A DNA stretch of 64,000 nucleotides, taken from Rhabdophis nuchalis (lineage: Eukaryota; Chordata; Lepidosauria; Squamata; Natricidae). The notes under the pieces are model-generated. The model was not told the DNA's origin, ran no database searches, and worked only from the letters and a program-made list of their open reading frames with translations. Location: positions 144,368,962-144,432,961 of the forward strand of contig CM077644.1 of assembly GCA_039707465.1 (NCBI GenBank). Reading direction: 5' to 3'. A program made the translations under genes and the position numbers. Of this stretch, positions 30,671 through 41,044 are shown in pieces; the stretch's first letter is position 1; the number at the start of each line of letters is the position of its first letter.

Positions 30671-30702
30671 CCTTTAGAGCCTGCTTTAATGTCAACATCA
30701 AG

Positions 30703-31106
30703 AAGAAGAAGAGGAGGAGGAGGAGGAGGAGGAGGAGGAGGAGGAGGAGGAGGAGGAGGAGGAGAGGAGGGAGGAGGAGGAAGGAGGGAGGAGGAGGCGA
30801 AGAAGAGGAGGAGGAGGAGGAGGGAGGAGGAGGAGGAGAGGAGGAGGAGGAAGAAAAGGAGGAGGGAGGAGGGGGAGGAGGAGGAGGAGGAGGAAAAGGA
30901 GGAGGAAGGAGGGAGGAGGAGGAGGAAGAAAAGGAGGAGGAGGAGGAAGGAGGGAAGAGGAGGAGAAGAAGAGGAGGAGGAGGAGGAAGAGGAGGAAGAA
31001 GTAAAGGAGGAGGAGGGAGGAGGGAGGAGGCAAAGAAGAAGAAGAAGGAGGAGGAGGAGGAGGAGGAGGAGGAGGAGGAGGAGGAGGAGGAGGAGGAGGA
31101 GGAGGA
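30703..31106. repeat. 400-bp polypurine (GGA)n tract
   Basis: Almost pure purine on the plus strand, GAGGAG with AAG and GGGAGG variants, in several sub-blocks. Long open frames in all six frames (poly-Glu/Gly/Arg on plus; poly-Ser/Leu/Pro on minus) are artefacts of triplet periodicity. It begins 12 bp from the L1 target duplication. Confidence 0.97.
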
Positions 31107-31677
31107 TGGACCAATAAAACCTGAAACAAGAAAACAAAAAAAGAGCTTATAAAAGTTGGGGGGGGGGAATAAAATATGAGCAGAATAAATGGTTGGCTGA
31201 ACTTCATCATTGTTGAAGTCCTTTATTGAAGAGCTAACTCCGCCTTTTGGACACCCCTTGCCATAGATGCCAATCATCATTTCTCAGCCCATAATCAAGG
31301 ACAAACGAAGTAGGGATCCAAAGCACTGGAAATCCATTGACTTGCCTGCCTCTAAACTAGCCACAATATGCATTGCCCCAGTCTTTACTAGGGAGCACCA
31401 GACCCTGCACTGGCTAAGGCAGCAATGGCATGTGCTTTCAGAAGCTTTTTTTTTCCAATGTAGAAAGCTGCAATATTGCAAGGAAGCCCAAATGGTGGGC
31501 AGGGCAGAAGGCAGTCATTTTAGACGGCACAGGCAATTACCTTAAAGGACAGAAGGAAGAGCTATTCCAAAGGCAATAATCAGATAATTCAGACTAAATT
31601 CAGCTGGGAAACTAATTTGAGAAAAGGTCTCTAGCATGGGTTTCTTGATTTTGTCTACTCTGTAGACTGACAGCACC
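31107..31677. other. Unassigned sequence
   Basis: No gene or repeat recognised apart from a poly-G run at 31159-31167. Confidence 0.4.
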
Positions 31678-31727
31678 TTCCTTCCTTCCTTCCTTCCTTC
31701 CTTCCTTCCTTCCTTCCTTCCTTCCTT
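31678..31727. repeat. (TTCC)n microsatellite
   Basis: About 12 TTCC units. Confidence 0.95.
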
Positions 31728-31879
31728 ATTGGACACAAACTTTGATAGTTTTCACTAAGGAAATGGGAGGTCAATAGTCTTCCCTTCCCTCCCAAAAAAA
31801 GGAATAAAGTGGATAAATATCAGCCACATAGAGTAATTTAACTGCTGAAATGCAAACGTCATGTTCTGAAGAGGCTACC

Positions 31880-32210
31880 GAGTTGGGTCTATGATATCTC
31901 GGTGCCATTTTGGTACCCCCTTTTTGCTATGGCCATGTTGTCATGGTGAGCTCAATACGGCCAACTTGGCACAGAGCAAATCATGGAAGACAGAGTCCCT
32001 CCAGTTCTCACGTGGTGAGATTCCCATGCAATTTTGTCCCGAACTGAGATGGTGGTGCCAAGATGGCCATGGTGACACAGCCGTGGCAAGATGGTGGTGC
32101 CTAGATGGCAGTGCCATGATGTCCCATTCCATACTGAGTTTCAAGAGCCATACCAAGGTGCAGATGGGGTTCAGAAGTTTTCCTAGACAGCATTTTTTAA
32201 GAATGGTTCA
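31880..32210. other. AAGATGGC/TGGTGCC-rich segment
   Basis: The words AGATGGTGGTGCCAAGATGG, CAAGATGGTGGTGCCTAGAT and GATGGCAGTGCC recur within about 100 bp (32047-32115). It looks like an irregular minisatellite with AAGATGGC (YY1-type) motifs. No coding evidence. Confidence 0.4.
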
Positions 32211-32273
32211 TGGCCCAGTACCACTCCTTGTGAAACAAAAAATGCTGGTCCTTAGAAAATATGCAACTACTGG

Positions 32274-32276
<3 letters not shown>

Positions 32277-32357
<81 letters not shown>

Positions 32358-32400
32358 CCTCCCTCCCTCCGTCTGTCTTTCCCTCTCTTTCTCTCTCTCC
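32277..32400. repeat. (CT)n microsatellite with CCCT tail
   Basis: About 37 CT units to 32352, then (CCCT)n and CTGT/CTTT variants. Confidence 0.95.
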
Positions 32401-33236
32401 AATCAGCAGTGCTCCAGCTGCAATCTCCCCAGTGCTTGATTCAGAGAGGAAAGCGAAAAGAATAGAGCATTCTGATTTAAGAGCACGCCAGCCTTAGAAA
32501 GCCTTATTTTGCATATGCATAAAAGTCGGTCTTGCATTTTATATGTGCACACATTAAAGCAGAAATGCAACATAAAATGGCCAAAAGTCTGGCTATGCAA
32601 AGTGGGTGAAAATTTATCATCTTTCCCCCTCTTTTTTAAATCTGCGTTTACACTATATTGGTAGGCACATGCAAACATAAAAAAAGTACTGACATGTTTC
32701 CAGCTATATGTTTGAGAATCCCTGACTTAAGATGTTCCTTCTGAAGCTTCACTTCAAACATCTCTTGAATGTTGCAGCAGGGGAAAATGTGTGAAAAATG
32801 CAATTAGGTCATATGTTGAAGATAAATTACTAAACTAAACTAATATTTAGTGCAATTCAACATTTGCCAGACTTACACATTTTGTTATTCACAGACTCAG
32901 TGTAAAATTTCCAAGACATTCATATTTTGGATAATCAGCTTTTTCTCCAGCTTTGAAATCTGAATGCTTCAGATTTGTTAACTAGTCTTAATTAATTTTC
33001 TTTTTAATGCCTGCCAAAATTAAATCACAGAAAAATCTGTCATTGCTGAATACTAATAGAGGCTTCTTCTTGCATACGATCAGATAGCGAGTAATAAAAT
33101 CAAGCCCCATTCCATTAGTAAAGGCAAAATGAATTATAACTCTTCAAATAGGAAAATAGCACAGCACAGAAGAATGACATAGGGATTTTATGCACAACAT
33201 TAGCAATAGTACCTAGACGTATATACCGCTTTACAC
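32401..33236. other. Unassigned AT-rich sequence
   Basis: No gene or repeat recognised. Confidence 0.45.
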
Positions 33237-33475
33237 AGTGGTGGGCTGCAAATTTTTTTTTGACAACCGTTCTCTGCCTGGCTGGCTGGGACTGGCTGGG
33301 TGGGCTTAGCCAACTCAATGTCACTTACGTTGAGGGGCACTTTGCTCGCCCACCCTCTCATGACTATGGGGATGCTGCAATGGTCGTAAGTGTGAAAAAT
33401 GGTCATAAGTCACTTTTTTCAATGCCCTTGTCACTCTGAATGATCGCTGTTGTAAGTCAAGGATTACCTGTACAA
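33237..33475. mobile_element. Composite MITE
   Basis: The left end is CAGTGGTGGGCTGCAAA (CAGTGGTGGGTT family). From about 33357 it becomes the right half of the CAGGTAGTCCTCGAC family (ACTATGGGGATGCTGCAATG, AAATGGTCATAAGTCACTTT, TTGTAAGTCAAGGATTACCTG). The two families are joined without an obvious boundary, similar to the mixture at 5705-5918 and 42304-42750. Confidence 0.7.
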
Positions 33476-33571
33476 AAATACAAAAAGCTTCTTTGGTTGC
33501 AAAAAGCTGCCCTAAATACCAGTCATTAGATTAGAAATGGGGAAATACACAAGATCAATGAGCCACAGCTG

Positions 33572-33830
33572 CAGTGGTGGGTTCCAGATCCCGTTCCAAC
33601 TGGTACGGTCTTAGTGCCTCCGTGCGCCTCCGTGACGCTCCAGTTGCTCAGCGGAACATCACACAGGCGGTGTACGTGCCGTGCGCATGTGTGGAAGCCA
33701 CAAAGACTTAAAAGACTGGTAAGGAGCTTGGACGGGTGGGGGGCCCTCCAGAGCACTGTACCAGAATGGTGTCCGGTGCTCCAGGCAGGCTCTGGTACAC
33801 CCGTACTGGGGCATACCACCTACAACCCAG
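33572..33830. mobile_element. hAT-type MITE, CAGTGGTGGGTT family
   Basis: It starts CAGTGGTGGGTTCCAGATCC and is close to the 1340-1633 copy internally (GCGGAACATCACACAGGCGG, GGAGCTTGGACGGGTGGGG, GGGGCATACCACC). The right terminus is degraded (CTACAACCCAG), so no clean target duplication. Confidence 0.82.
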
Positions 33831-34970
33831 CTTTCATGAAAACCTAAACCATTCTGTCTGAATACCTTCCTTTTCCTTCCTTGTAACTCTGAGTTACAAA
33901 TCAGGCAGGTTACCAGAGGACATTGAGTAATCAAACTAGTTAAAATACAAAGATAACTATCAGCAGCCAAATTACTCTTGCTCATAAAGTGAAACCCTTT
34001 AGCAGAGAGGTCATTCTCCAGAAAATAGGTGGGCATATTTGAGCTAAAGAGACAAATTAACAAATTAACATCTTGAATGAGAGCTAATCCCATTCTGCCG
34101 TTGTTCAGACCTGGCTGCAGGGAATTTTTGCCTATGAATATAGCTATCTATCTCTTTATCTCTTAAGTGCTTACATCTTCTGTGGGCTATTTTACCTCTA
34201 AGAAAACATGTTTCTTCATTTCTCATTCAGGGAAATATAATTCTTCCTTTTTAATATTTCTCAAAATATCTCATTCTTCCAGGAGAGGGATGGGTGCTAA
34301 CTTTCTACAGTTGGTGCCATGTTACTATGCCATATTAACACAAGAGAAAACTAAAACAAATTGGAAGGAGGATTCATTTATTATCAATGAGCAATCATGT
34401 GTCTTGCCTACTCCGAAGCCATGCAAGAGACTCCTGTCCCAAAGGCGCTGGAAACCAAGAAAGTCCAGTTGCCTCTTGAAAAAAGCACCATTGGGACAAC
34501 CATGATCTGGATGATTGAAGAATCCCCATAGACAAGAGACTCCTGTGCTCATTGAACTGACAAAGCACAGTTTCCCACCCAGGAGAAGCAATCATTAGAT
34601 CCATTTGCACCACTTAAAGATACCAGCTGGTCTCACTCACCTCACAAGACATCCTTAGGTAATCATCCAGATTTAAGGAAAGATCACACGCCCCCAGAAA
34701 GGCAGTTAAAAATAATCAGACAGAATTGTATCCTGCCTTTCAGCCATTTTTTTTCTATGGCTATGCCAACCCTTCTGGAAATAGCTGTGTTGGAAGTATA
34801 CTCCAAAAAGCTTAAAACGACCTGTCAACTTGTAAAGCGTTACCAGGACTATTATCAAGTTGACATTGGAGGGAGGATTCCATGCATACCTTCGGCCAGA
34901 GTCGGAGCTCATATTTCTACAACCTTGTTGGTGGATATGATTCACGACACAGATAGAAGGGAGGGGATAG
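33831..34970. other. Unassigned sequence
   Basis: No gene or repeat identified with confidence. The stretch 34757-34978 is open and could include decayed LINE coding sequence because it leads into a LINE 3' end, but I see no diagnostic motif. Confidence 0.35.
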
Positions 34971-34974
34971 AGAG

Positions 34975-35529
<555 letters not shown>

Positions 35530-35768
35530 AACCGGTTCTCCAAACTGCTCAGAAAATTAACATCTGGTTTAGGAGAACCAGTGCAAACTGGTAACAGCCC
35601 ACCTCAGACTTTATGGTGCTTTACAGCCCTCTCTAAGTAGTTTATAAAGTCATCATATTGCCTCCAACAATCTGGGTCTTCATTTTACTCAGAAGGGTGA
35701 GTCAACCTTGAGCCACTGAGAATCAAACTGCTGGCAGTCAGCAGAATTAGCCTGCAATACTGCATTCT

Positions 35769-37355
35769 TTTTTTTCTTTTTTTATGGCAAACGTTTTATT
35801 GAGTTTTACAAATTTTTTAGGTAGGGTAGGGTAAGGTGAAGTAAAAAAATATTTTGAGAACTTTCACGTCGAGATCGTTGGCCCCTCCGGGGCTTCTTAA
35901 CAAAACATTGATAATACATATTTCAATAATACTACAAGGTGAAGAAAAATGCATACATCATTATAAATTCTCAATTCTATGCTGGCAATCGTGTACAAAC
36001 ATCCAGACAAAAGTTATACTGTATTAATAAAAAAAGTCATTTTTTAGATCTAAGTCTCTTGGCAATTGTGTCTTCTTGTTCTCCTCTCTGACCCCCAGTG
36101 GGCGGGGCCGTGGCCCCCTCCGCTCCTCCTGTTTCTTCCCCCAGGATGGAGGAATGTTTTTTAAGAAAGGCTTCTGCCTCAGCAACTGTTTTAATCCTTA
36201 CTCTTCCTCCTTCCCAGAAGACCAACATCCCTTCTGGCATCACCCACTTGAACCAAATCCCCTGGTTAAACAATTTTTTTAGATAAGAAGGAATATTTCC
36301 TCCTCACCTCTCTAATCTTTTTCGGGATCTGCTTCAGGATGGCGACTTCCTTTTGTTGGTACATTAACGGACCCTCTCTCTGCGCCCTCAATATTCCCTC
36401 CCTGGTAGACCTTCTAACAAATTTAATATGTATCTCTCTGGGTAGTTCATTTATCCTGGCATATGCTGAATTTATTCTATAAACCAGGTCAATGTCCCCC
36501 CTGATCTCTTCCTTGGGTTTGTGTAAATAGTCTGCTAAAATTGTGCTCATGAGATCAGGAAGGCATTCACCAGTTTCTTCCGAAATATTCTGAAATCTTA
36601 AAAAATATGACATCCTTTCAAAATCCATCCTAGACATATGACCAGTTAAATCTCCAATTTCAGTATTAACATTTTTAAGTTCTCCCTTTGCCCCAGCCAG
36701 CCCCACTTCCAACTCTTCAGTCTTCTGTGTGTTCTGCATCAATTTCTTCTGTGTCTCCAAAAGCTCAAGTTTGGAACTGCAGTGGTCCTTTCTAAGTTCT
36801 TTAATTTCCAGAACCAAAGAGTGTAACACTGCTTCCATAGCTGTCATTCTTTCTTCTAAGCCTGGGTTTTCTGGTTGTTTTTTAGAAGCCATGGTGAGCT
36901 GTTTAAGTCAGTGCCACTAAGATGGCGTTTTTTGGGTGCGGCCGCTGGAGCAAGTCCAGAGAAAAAAGTTCAAATCAAAGTTGTGGAAAGTTGTAAAATC
37001 CGGAGAGAAAAGCAATTTTCACAATCAGTTATGAAGACAAAGAAGGCACTCCAGGGAAGGAATCAATTAATCACAAAAAATCCTCCATTGGTAGAGAGAG
37101 ACAGTCCAGGTCACAAAGGAATGTTGGAAATTTTCCATAAAGAATAGTCATTTAGAAACAAAGGGAAGCCATCTTCCCCGCCCAATCTGGCAGCCAGCAG
37201 GAGAAAGCAACAGAGAAAATTGTTCCAATAAAGCCGGACTTAGATACATTGTAACTAGAAACAAGCCGCGAGGGACTTTCACTTCTTCAGCAAAGTCCGG
37301 ATGAGAAATATCCGCTTCCTCGCATTCGAGGAGCCATTTCCGAACGCCATTTCCG
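35769..37355 (-). mobile_element. ORF1-only L1 derivative ('half-L1'), full length
   Basis: 1,587 bp between perfect 13-bp target duplications AATACTGCATTCT (35756-35768 and 37356-37368). In element orientation it has a 463-bp 5' UTR beginning CGGAAATGGCGTTCGGAAAT, ORF1 (36892-36037, one frameshift), a 268-bp 3' UTR with AATAAAACG, and a short A-rich tail. No ORF2 sequence is present. The 3' terminus resembles that of the autonomous L1 at 17.1-18.0 kb (AATAAAACTTTTTC). Like mammalian HAL1, it would need ORF2 protein supplied in trans. Confidence 0.88.
36037..36892 (-). pseudogene. L1-type ORF1 protein, single frameshift
   Basis: ORF1p is the RNA-binding chaperone of L1. The ATG at 36892 starts MASKKQPENPGLEERM. 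Residues about 10-85 form a heptad-rich coiled coil (HSLVLEIKELRK, KLELLETQKKL). About 90-150 correspond to the RRM-like domain (ERMSYFLRFQNISEE, PDLMSTILADYL). About 155-205 are the start of the C-terminal domain (ELPREIHIKFVRRSTREGIL, QKEVAILKQIPKKIREV). A run of seven A at about 36277-36284 shifts the frame to a stop at 36266; the remaining C-terminal part (GIWFKWVMPEGMLVFW) lies in the next frame to 36037. Otherwise no stop is present, so the copy is young. Confidence 0.9.
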
Positions 37356-37392
37356 AATACTGCATTCTAACCACTCCACCACCATGGTTCTT

Positions 37393-37434
37393 AATTAATG
37401 CTGTAGTTTCAGAGACCTCCTTCATGGATTACAT
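37393..37434. other. Short unique spacer
   Basis: Sequence between the SINE and the solo LTR. It ends in the LTR's target duplication CTATT at 37435-37439. Confidence 0.6.
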
Positions 37435-37439
37435 CTATT

Positions 37440-38050
37440 TGTTCTGACCTAGGCTTCCTGATAAGTAAAAAGCACACGCTTAGTCCCAAAACCCCATAAT
37501 GAGTCTCAAATAATTCTAAAGAGTCCTACAGTAGGCTGCCAAAGTCCTTCGGGATAAGGCTGATAAGCACTCACCTTTATGTCTTTGAAAATGCTGCCAA
37601 AGTCTTAATTGGTAATTTGCTTGGCAAGGCCACATGGAGCAAAGAGTCAGAACGGAGTTTCAGAAGGTAAACTGACCAGCATGAACCAAGTTGCTCCCTG
37701 CAGAGGCTCATGTGTCTTGGCTCCTCCTTTATGTCCTATGTGAGGAGCCAATCACCCCCAACCTTACTCCTGAGCCATCCCTTCTGTTTTAACTATTCTT
37801 GCCTTCTGGCAGCTCTGTGCATCCGCACACTGGGAACAGTACTGGGAACATCACATTGCTGCTATCTGACTCCGGAGGCTCTGGAGGCAGCACAAAACTC
37901 CCAAATGGCCCTGCCCCCCCCCCCCTGCCTCCAAAGCAGAGCTCTCGTCCGAGCCTTCCCCAGACTCTAGGGCTGGCCCATTTTTCCTCCCCAACCTCCT
38001 CGCTGTCTGACTCTGCTGTTAGGTCCACAGGCCGCTGGTGCACCACAACA
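37440..38050 (-). mobile_element. Solo LTR, 611 bp
   Basis: TG...CA ends (TGTTCTGACCTAGGC / GGTGCACCACAACA) with a perfect 5-bp target duplication CTATT (37435-37439 and 38051-38055). On the minus strand a CCAAT-like GATTGGCTCC and an ACATAAAGGAGG TATA-like element lie in promoter order, so minus is the likely sense. No internal sequence remains, which is the product of LTR-LTR recombination. The superfamily (Gypsy or ERV-like) is not resolved. Confidence 0.85.
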
Positions 38051-38055
38051 CTATT

Positions 38056-38460
38056 TACTGTTATTGTTGCAGGAAAAAGAGACGAGACTTGGACTTCTCA
38101 AAATCAGGAAAAGTTTAGTATGGCTGCCATGGTTCAGAAAGCTAGTCAAAGGCCAGCATGCAAGAATTCTGAACTAACTGTCCAAAAGGAATAAAATCAT
38201 ATTTATAGTTTAGTTTTATCATGGGGATTCTTATTCTTTCTCTGATTGGTTACGTGCTTGTCGTCAAAAAAGAAAAACACAAACATATCCTGTTATTGCT
38301 AGGCACCGAGCTGTTTCTAAGCTGAACTTCTGGCTTCTGTGGTTATGCCCCCCGCCTGCCTTGCAAGGGGCCCCCCAATCCAACTCGATCCACTCGCAAG
38401 CAGGTGTCTGCGGTCTGGCGCATCCTGTTGCAGCTCAGAAAATTCAGAAATATCGTTACC
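38056..38460. other. Possible second LTR remnant
   Basis: TGTTGCAGGAAAAAGAGACG at 38065 begins a block with CTCTGATTGGTTACGTGC (CCAAT) and AATCATATTTATAGT (TATA-like). The 8-mer TGTTGCAG recurs near 38428. It looks LTR-like, but I found no convincing TG...CA ends plus target duplication. Confidence 0.3.
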
Positions 38461-39394
38461 ATGCAGAGCTAAAAAGGGACCCCCTGGGTCATCCAGTCCA
38501 ACCCCATATCATTTCACTCTTAACAACCAGGTCTCACTTTATGCCCTGCCTCATTATAGTACATTGTGTTTTAGTTGGATAAGTTACTAATCCATTTTGA
38601 GGGGGCCGAAGGAAAAATCCTGATTTGCTATAAGAAGTGGATCTGATTTTTTATATACTGTATATAGTTAAAAGAGTTCTACAAATCTTGCAGCGATTAA
38701 ATATAACTATGAAAGTGTCACATATGTTGGCACAAACATCTCCTTTGACTCTTCCATTTTACTGCGTACTTGCCTTTCAAGTGTGACCTTCTAAATATTC
38801 AGCAGGACAAAGCTGTTGCTTCAGAAGCACTACTAAAATATGTCCTCTGCAAGTTTTCTTTTTTCATTTCCTATTTAGAAAAACCTGTCTGGTTTCTGCA
38901 CAGGGGCTGGACAAGCAGCACTGAGTAGAATAATCCTCACATTCTACACACACACACAAACACACACGTCTGTTGCATTGGCTGTCATTGCATAGATGCA
39001 CACAATTTGCCATTTAAAAGCAGAGGCATGAAAGATCATCTTGACAGCTGGAACATAGATGACAGGCTACAATAACTGGGCTAGACCAAGAAAAAAAATA
39101 ACACAGAGACATGCGCATGCGCACACACAAACACACACAAACACACACAAACACACAGACACACACACTGTTTTCCTGCTCTCTTGGTGATTGTTGCATG
39201 ATTTGGATCTAAAAGATTGCAATTCTATTTGACAAGAATTTGTGAACTCTCAGGTTGTTTGGGTATCTCTAAGTTTTATTTATGCTTTGCTGGTGTTGGA
39301 CAGGATAGAGCGTATGGTAGGCAACAGGGATTGAAGATATTGCCTTGGTATGTGCATGTATTTATTATGACTTGTTGGTTCTTCTAAAGTTTCT
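38461..39394. other. Unassigned sequence with CA repeats
   Basis: Short (CA)n tracts at 38948-38968 and 39121-39169 with CACAAA variants. No gene recognised. Confidence 0.5.
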
Positions 39395-39680
39395 ACCAGT
39401 TTGGCCTAGTTTGGGCATACTGGTAGGTCCAAAGATCTGCTGAGAGCAAAATGGGTTGCTTCGATCTTCAGGTGGGCTCACCCGCCCATGTGTTATACCT
39501 GCCTATATTTCCTTGTTTTTTAGTCCACCTGATCAGTGCGGCAGAGTGGATTGCTGTGCTCAGCTGTTTTCCTGTGAACTGTGCGCGCATGCGCAGCATG
39601 CATCAGACACATCAGGGGCACGCGAGCAAAGCGCACACTCAGCAAACTGGTTGTTAAGATGGTAGGATGCCACCTCTGAG
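39395..39680. mobile_element. Worn MITE, CAGTGGTGGGTT family
   Basis: CTACCAGTTTGGCCTAGTTT at the left, then GCGCGCATGCGCAGCATGC, and AAACTGGTTGTTAAGATGG / GATGCCACCTCTG at the right. Termini are too eroded to call a target duplication. Confidence 0.6.
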
Positions 39681-39974
39681 AGGCAGCCAGACCTTAGGGA
39701 GAGTCCCCCCCTCCCCAAATCTTGCAAGGGGGGAGCCAAGCATCCCCTCTAGCCTGAGCGCATGGGGCAGGCAGATTTCATTTGGGAAAGGTAATCCTGA
39801 AGGTTCCTGGAAGCCAAGCCATATAGGGCTAACTATAGATTAAAACCAGCATTTTGAATTGTACTTGGAAATCTTGGGAGCCATTGCACCTTCTGTTGAG
39901 GTCCTCGACTTGCGACTGGTCCTCGACTTACGACCGGCTGCAAGTCTTCGACCTCACCCTTGTAGGCTTGGTAA

Positions 39975-40013
39975 CAGCCAGTCGCGTCTGATTGGCTCAG
40001 ACGCAACTGGCTG
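39975..40013 (+). promoter_or_regulatory. CCAAT box in an inverted repeat (solo LTR)
   Basis: The arms 39975-39989 (CAGCCAGTCGCGTCT) and 39999-40013 pair at 14/15 around the loop GATTGGCTC, which holds an inverted CCAAT. Same geometry as 10250-10288. Confidence 0.75.
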
Positions 40014-40043
40014 GAATTGGGTTGCCAGGCCTTCTGATTGGAT

Positions 40044-40084
40044 CCCCGTTTGACAGCTCTCGCTTAAATAGCTGTCAAACGGGG
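40044..40084 (+). promoter_or_regulatory. TATA-like box in a 15-bp inverted repeat (solo LTR)
   Basis: The arms CCCCGTTTGACAGCT and AGCTGTCAAACGGGG pair perfectly around the 11-nt loop CTCGCTTAAAT. Compared with the 10.1-kb LTR the arms differ at three positions, each with the matching change in the partner arm. Confidence 0.82.
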
Positions 40085-40216
40085 AAGCCCCGGTCTACCG
40101 CACCTTTTAGCCTTGCTAACGCTACGGCTCTTTTGTTGTGTAAAAAGCCAAATAAACGGCTGTATGTTAACTAACCTGAGTCGGACTCCCTCCTTTGACC
40201 CATCTATAACACCTTC

Positions 40217-41040
40217 CCCAGAACCATCAACTAGCATGCAAGAACCACCTTCTGCGTTGGCTATAATTGCTAGGCTTTCTTTAAAAGGAGCTCCATGTAC
40301 AGTGCATTGCAAGAGTCTTGAAGATAGGTGGGCCTTACTCTTGAGTCACTGTTGTCAAGACCTCCCACTCTATAGACCCACCAGCCAAAGCTGAGCAAAT
40401 GTTCTCCTGGCCTTGATCTCTATCTCCCATTCTAACAATAGCTATGATCTAGAAAAAATGTCCCTGTGGTAACTTGGTTTTTCAGGCAGAGTCTAATACC
40501 ATTTAAAGCTAACAGAAATGCTGGCAGAGATGCATAAGGGTTTTGGAAAAACAATTAGCTCCAATTAGTTAGGATTCAGGTTTAACTTGTTTGCTCCATC
40601 CAGTCTCTATAGCGTCTGTCTGAGGTCAAGATTTCTACCACTTTTTCAGATTGACCTGTACTGAAGATGTAAAATAAAATTAGATTGAAACAGTAGGTTG
40701 ATGAAATCTCACCCTGAACCAATGGATGATCTCTCCTGGTGGTTACATATAGATGTTGGCAGTCTTCACTTCCAATCACCTCTGGACAGCATGACAAAAA
40801 AATCAGAGAATATTAAAAAATTTACTCTAATAATTTCCGGTAGCCTTTCTCACTCCAGGTTCATTCAGCCATTTCCAAATACATTTTAATACTATTAACT
40901 TGAATTATTTTTCTAAACAAAAACTGAAGCTACTTATTTTTTAAAAAAAAGTTGATGAAAAGAATGCAAAATAACAAAGATTCGCAGTACATAAATATAC
41001 AAACACTTACAAATTTAAAAAGTTATTTCATCTATCTTTG
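40217..41040. other. Unassigned sequence
   Basis: No gene or repeat recognised. Confidence 0.45.
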
Positions 41041-41044
41041 CAGA

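Larger units (their letters stand above)
35605..37392 (-). mobile_element. tRNA-type squamate SINE split by a half-L1
   Basis: Antisense SINE: TTTACAGCCCTCTCTAAGTA, CATATTGCCTCCAACAATC, TGGGTCTTCATTTTACTC, GTGAGTCAACCTTGAGCC, ATCAAACTGCTGGCAGTCAG, GCAATACTGCATTCT. It resumes after the insertion with AACCACTCCACCACCATGG (tRNA head, 37369-37387). The half-L1 at 35769-37355 duplicated 13 bp of the SINE. Confidence 0.9.
39894..40211 (+). mobile_element. Solo Gypsy LTR, 318 bp
   Basis: TG...CA ends (TGTTGAGGTCCTCG / CATCTATAACA) with a perfect 5-bp target duplication CCTTC (39889-39893 and 40212-40216). Related to the LTRs at 10.1 and 12.3 kb: it shares AACAGCCAGTCGCGTCTGAT, and the palindromes around CCAAT and TATA. 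AATAAA at about 40151 and CGGACTCCCTCCTTTGACCC near the end complete an R-U5 layout. No internal region remains. Confidence 0.93.

Noticed and set aside
30587..31280. Long open frames on both strands (poly-Gly/Glu/Arg, poly-Ser/Leu/Pro)
   Set aside because: They are periodic readings of the (GGA)n purine tract; no complexity, no start context, present in all frames.
38065..38435. LTR bounded by TGTTGCAG repeats
   Set aside because: The repeated 8-mer includes the putative LTR start, ends do not follow TG...CA, and a real 5-bp duplication is not found.
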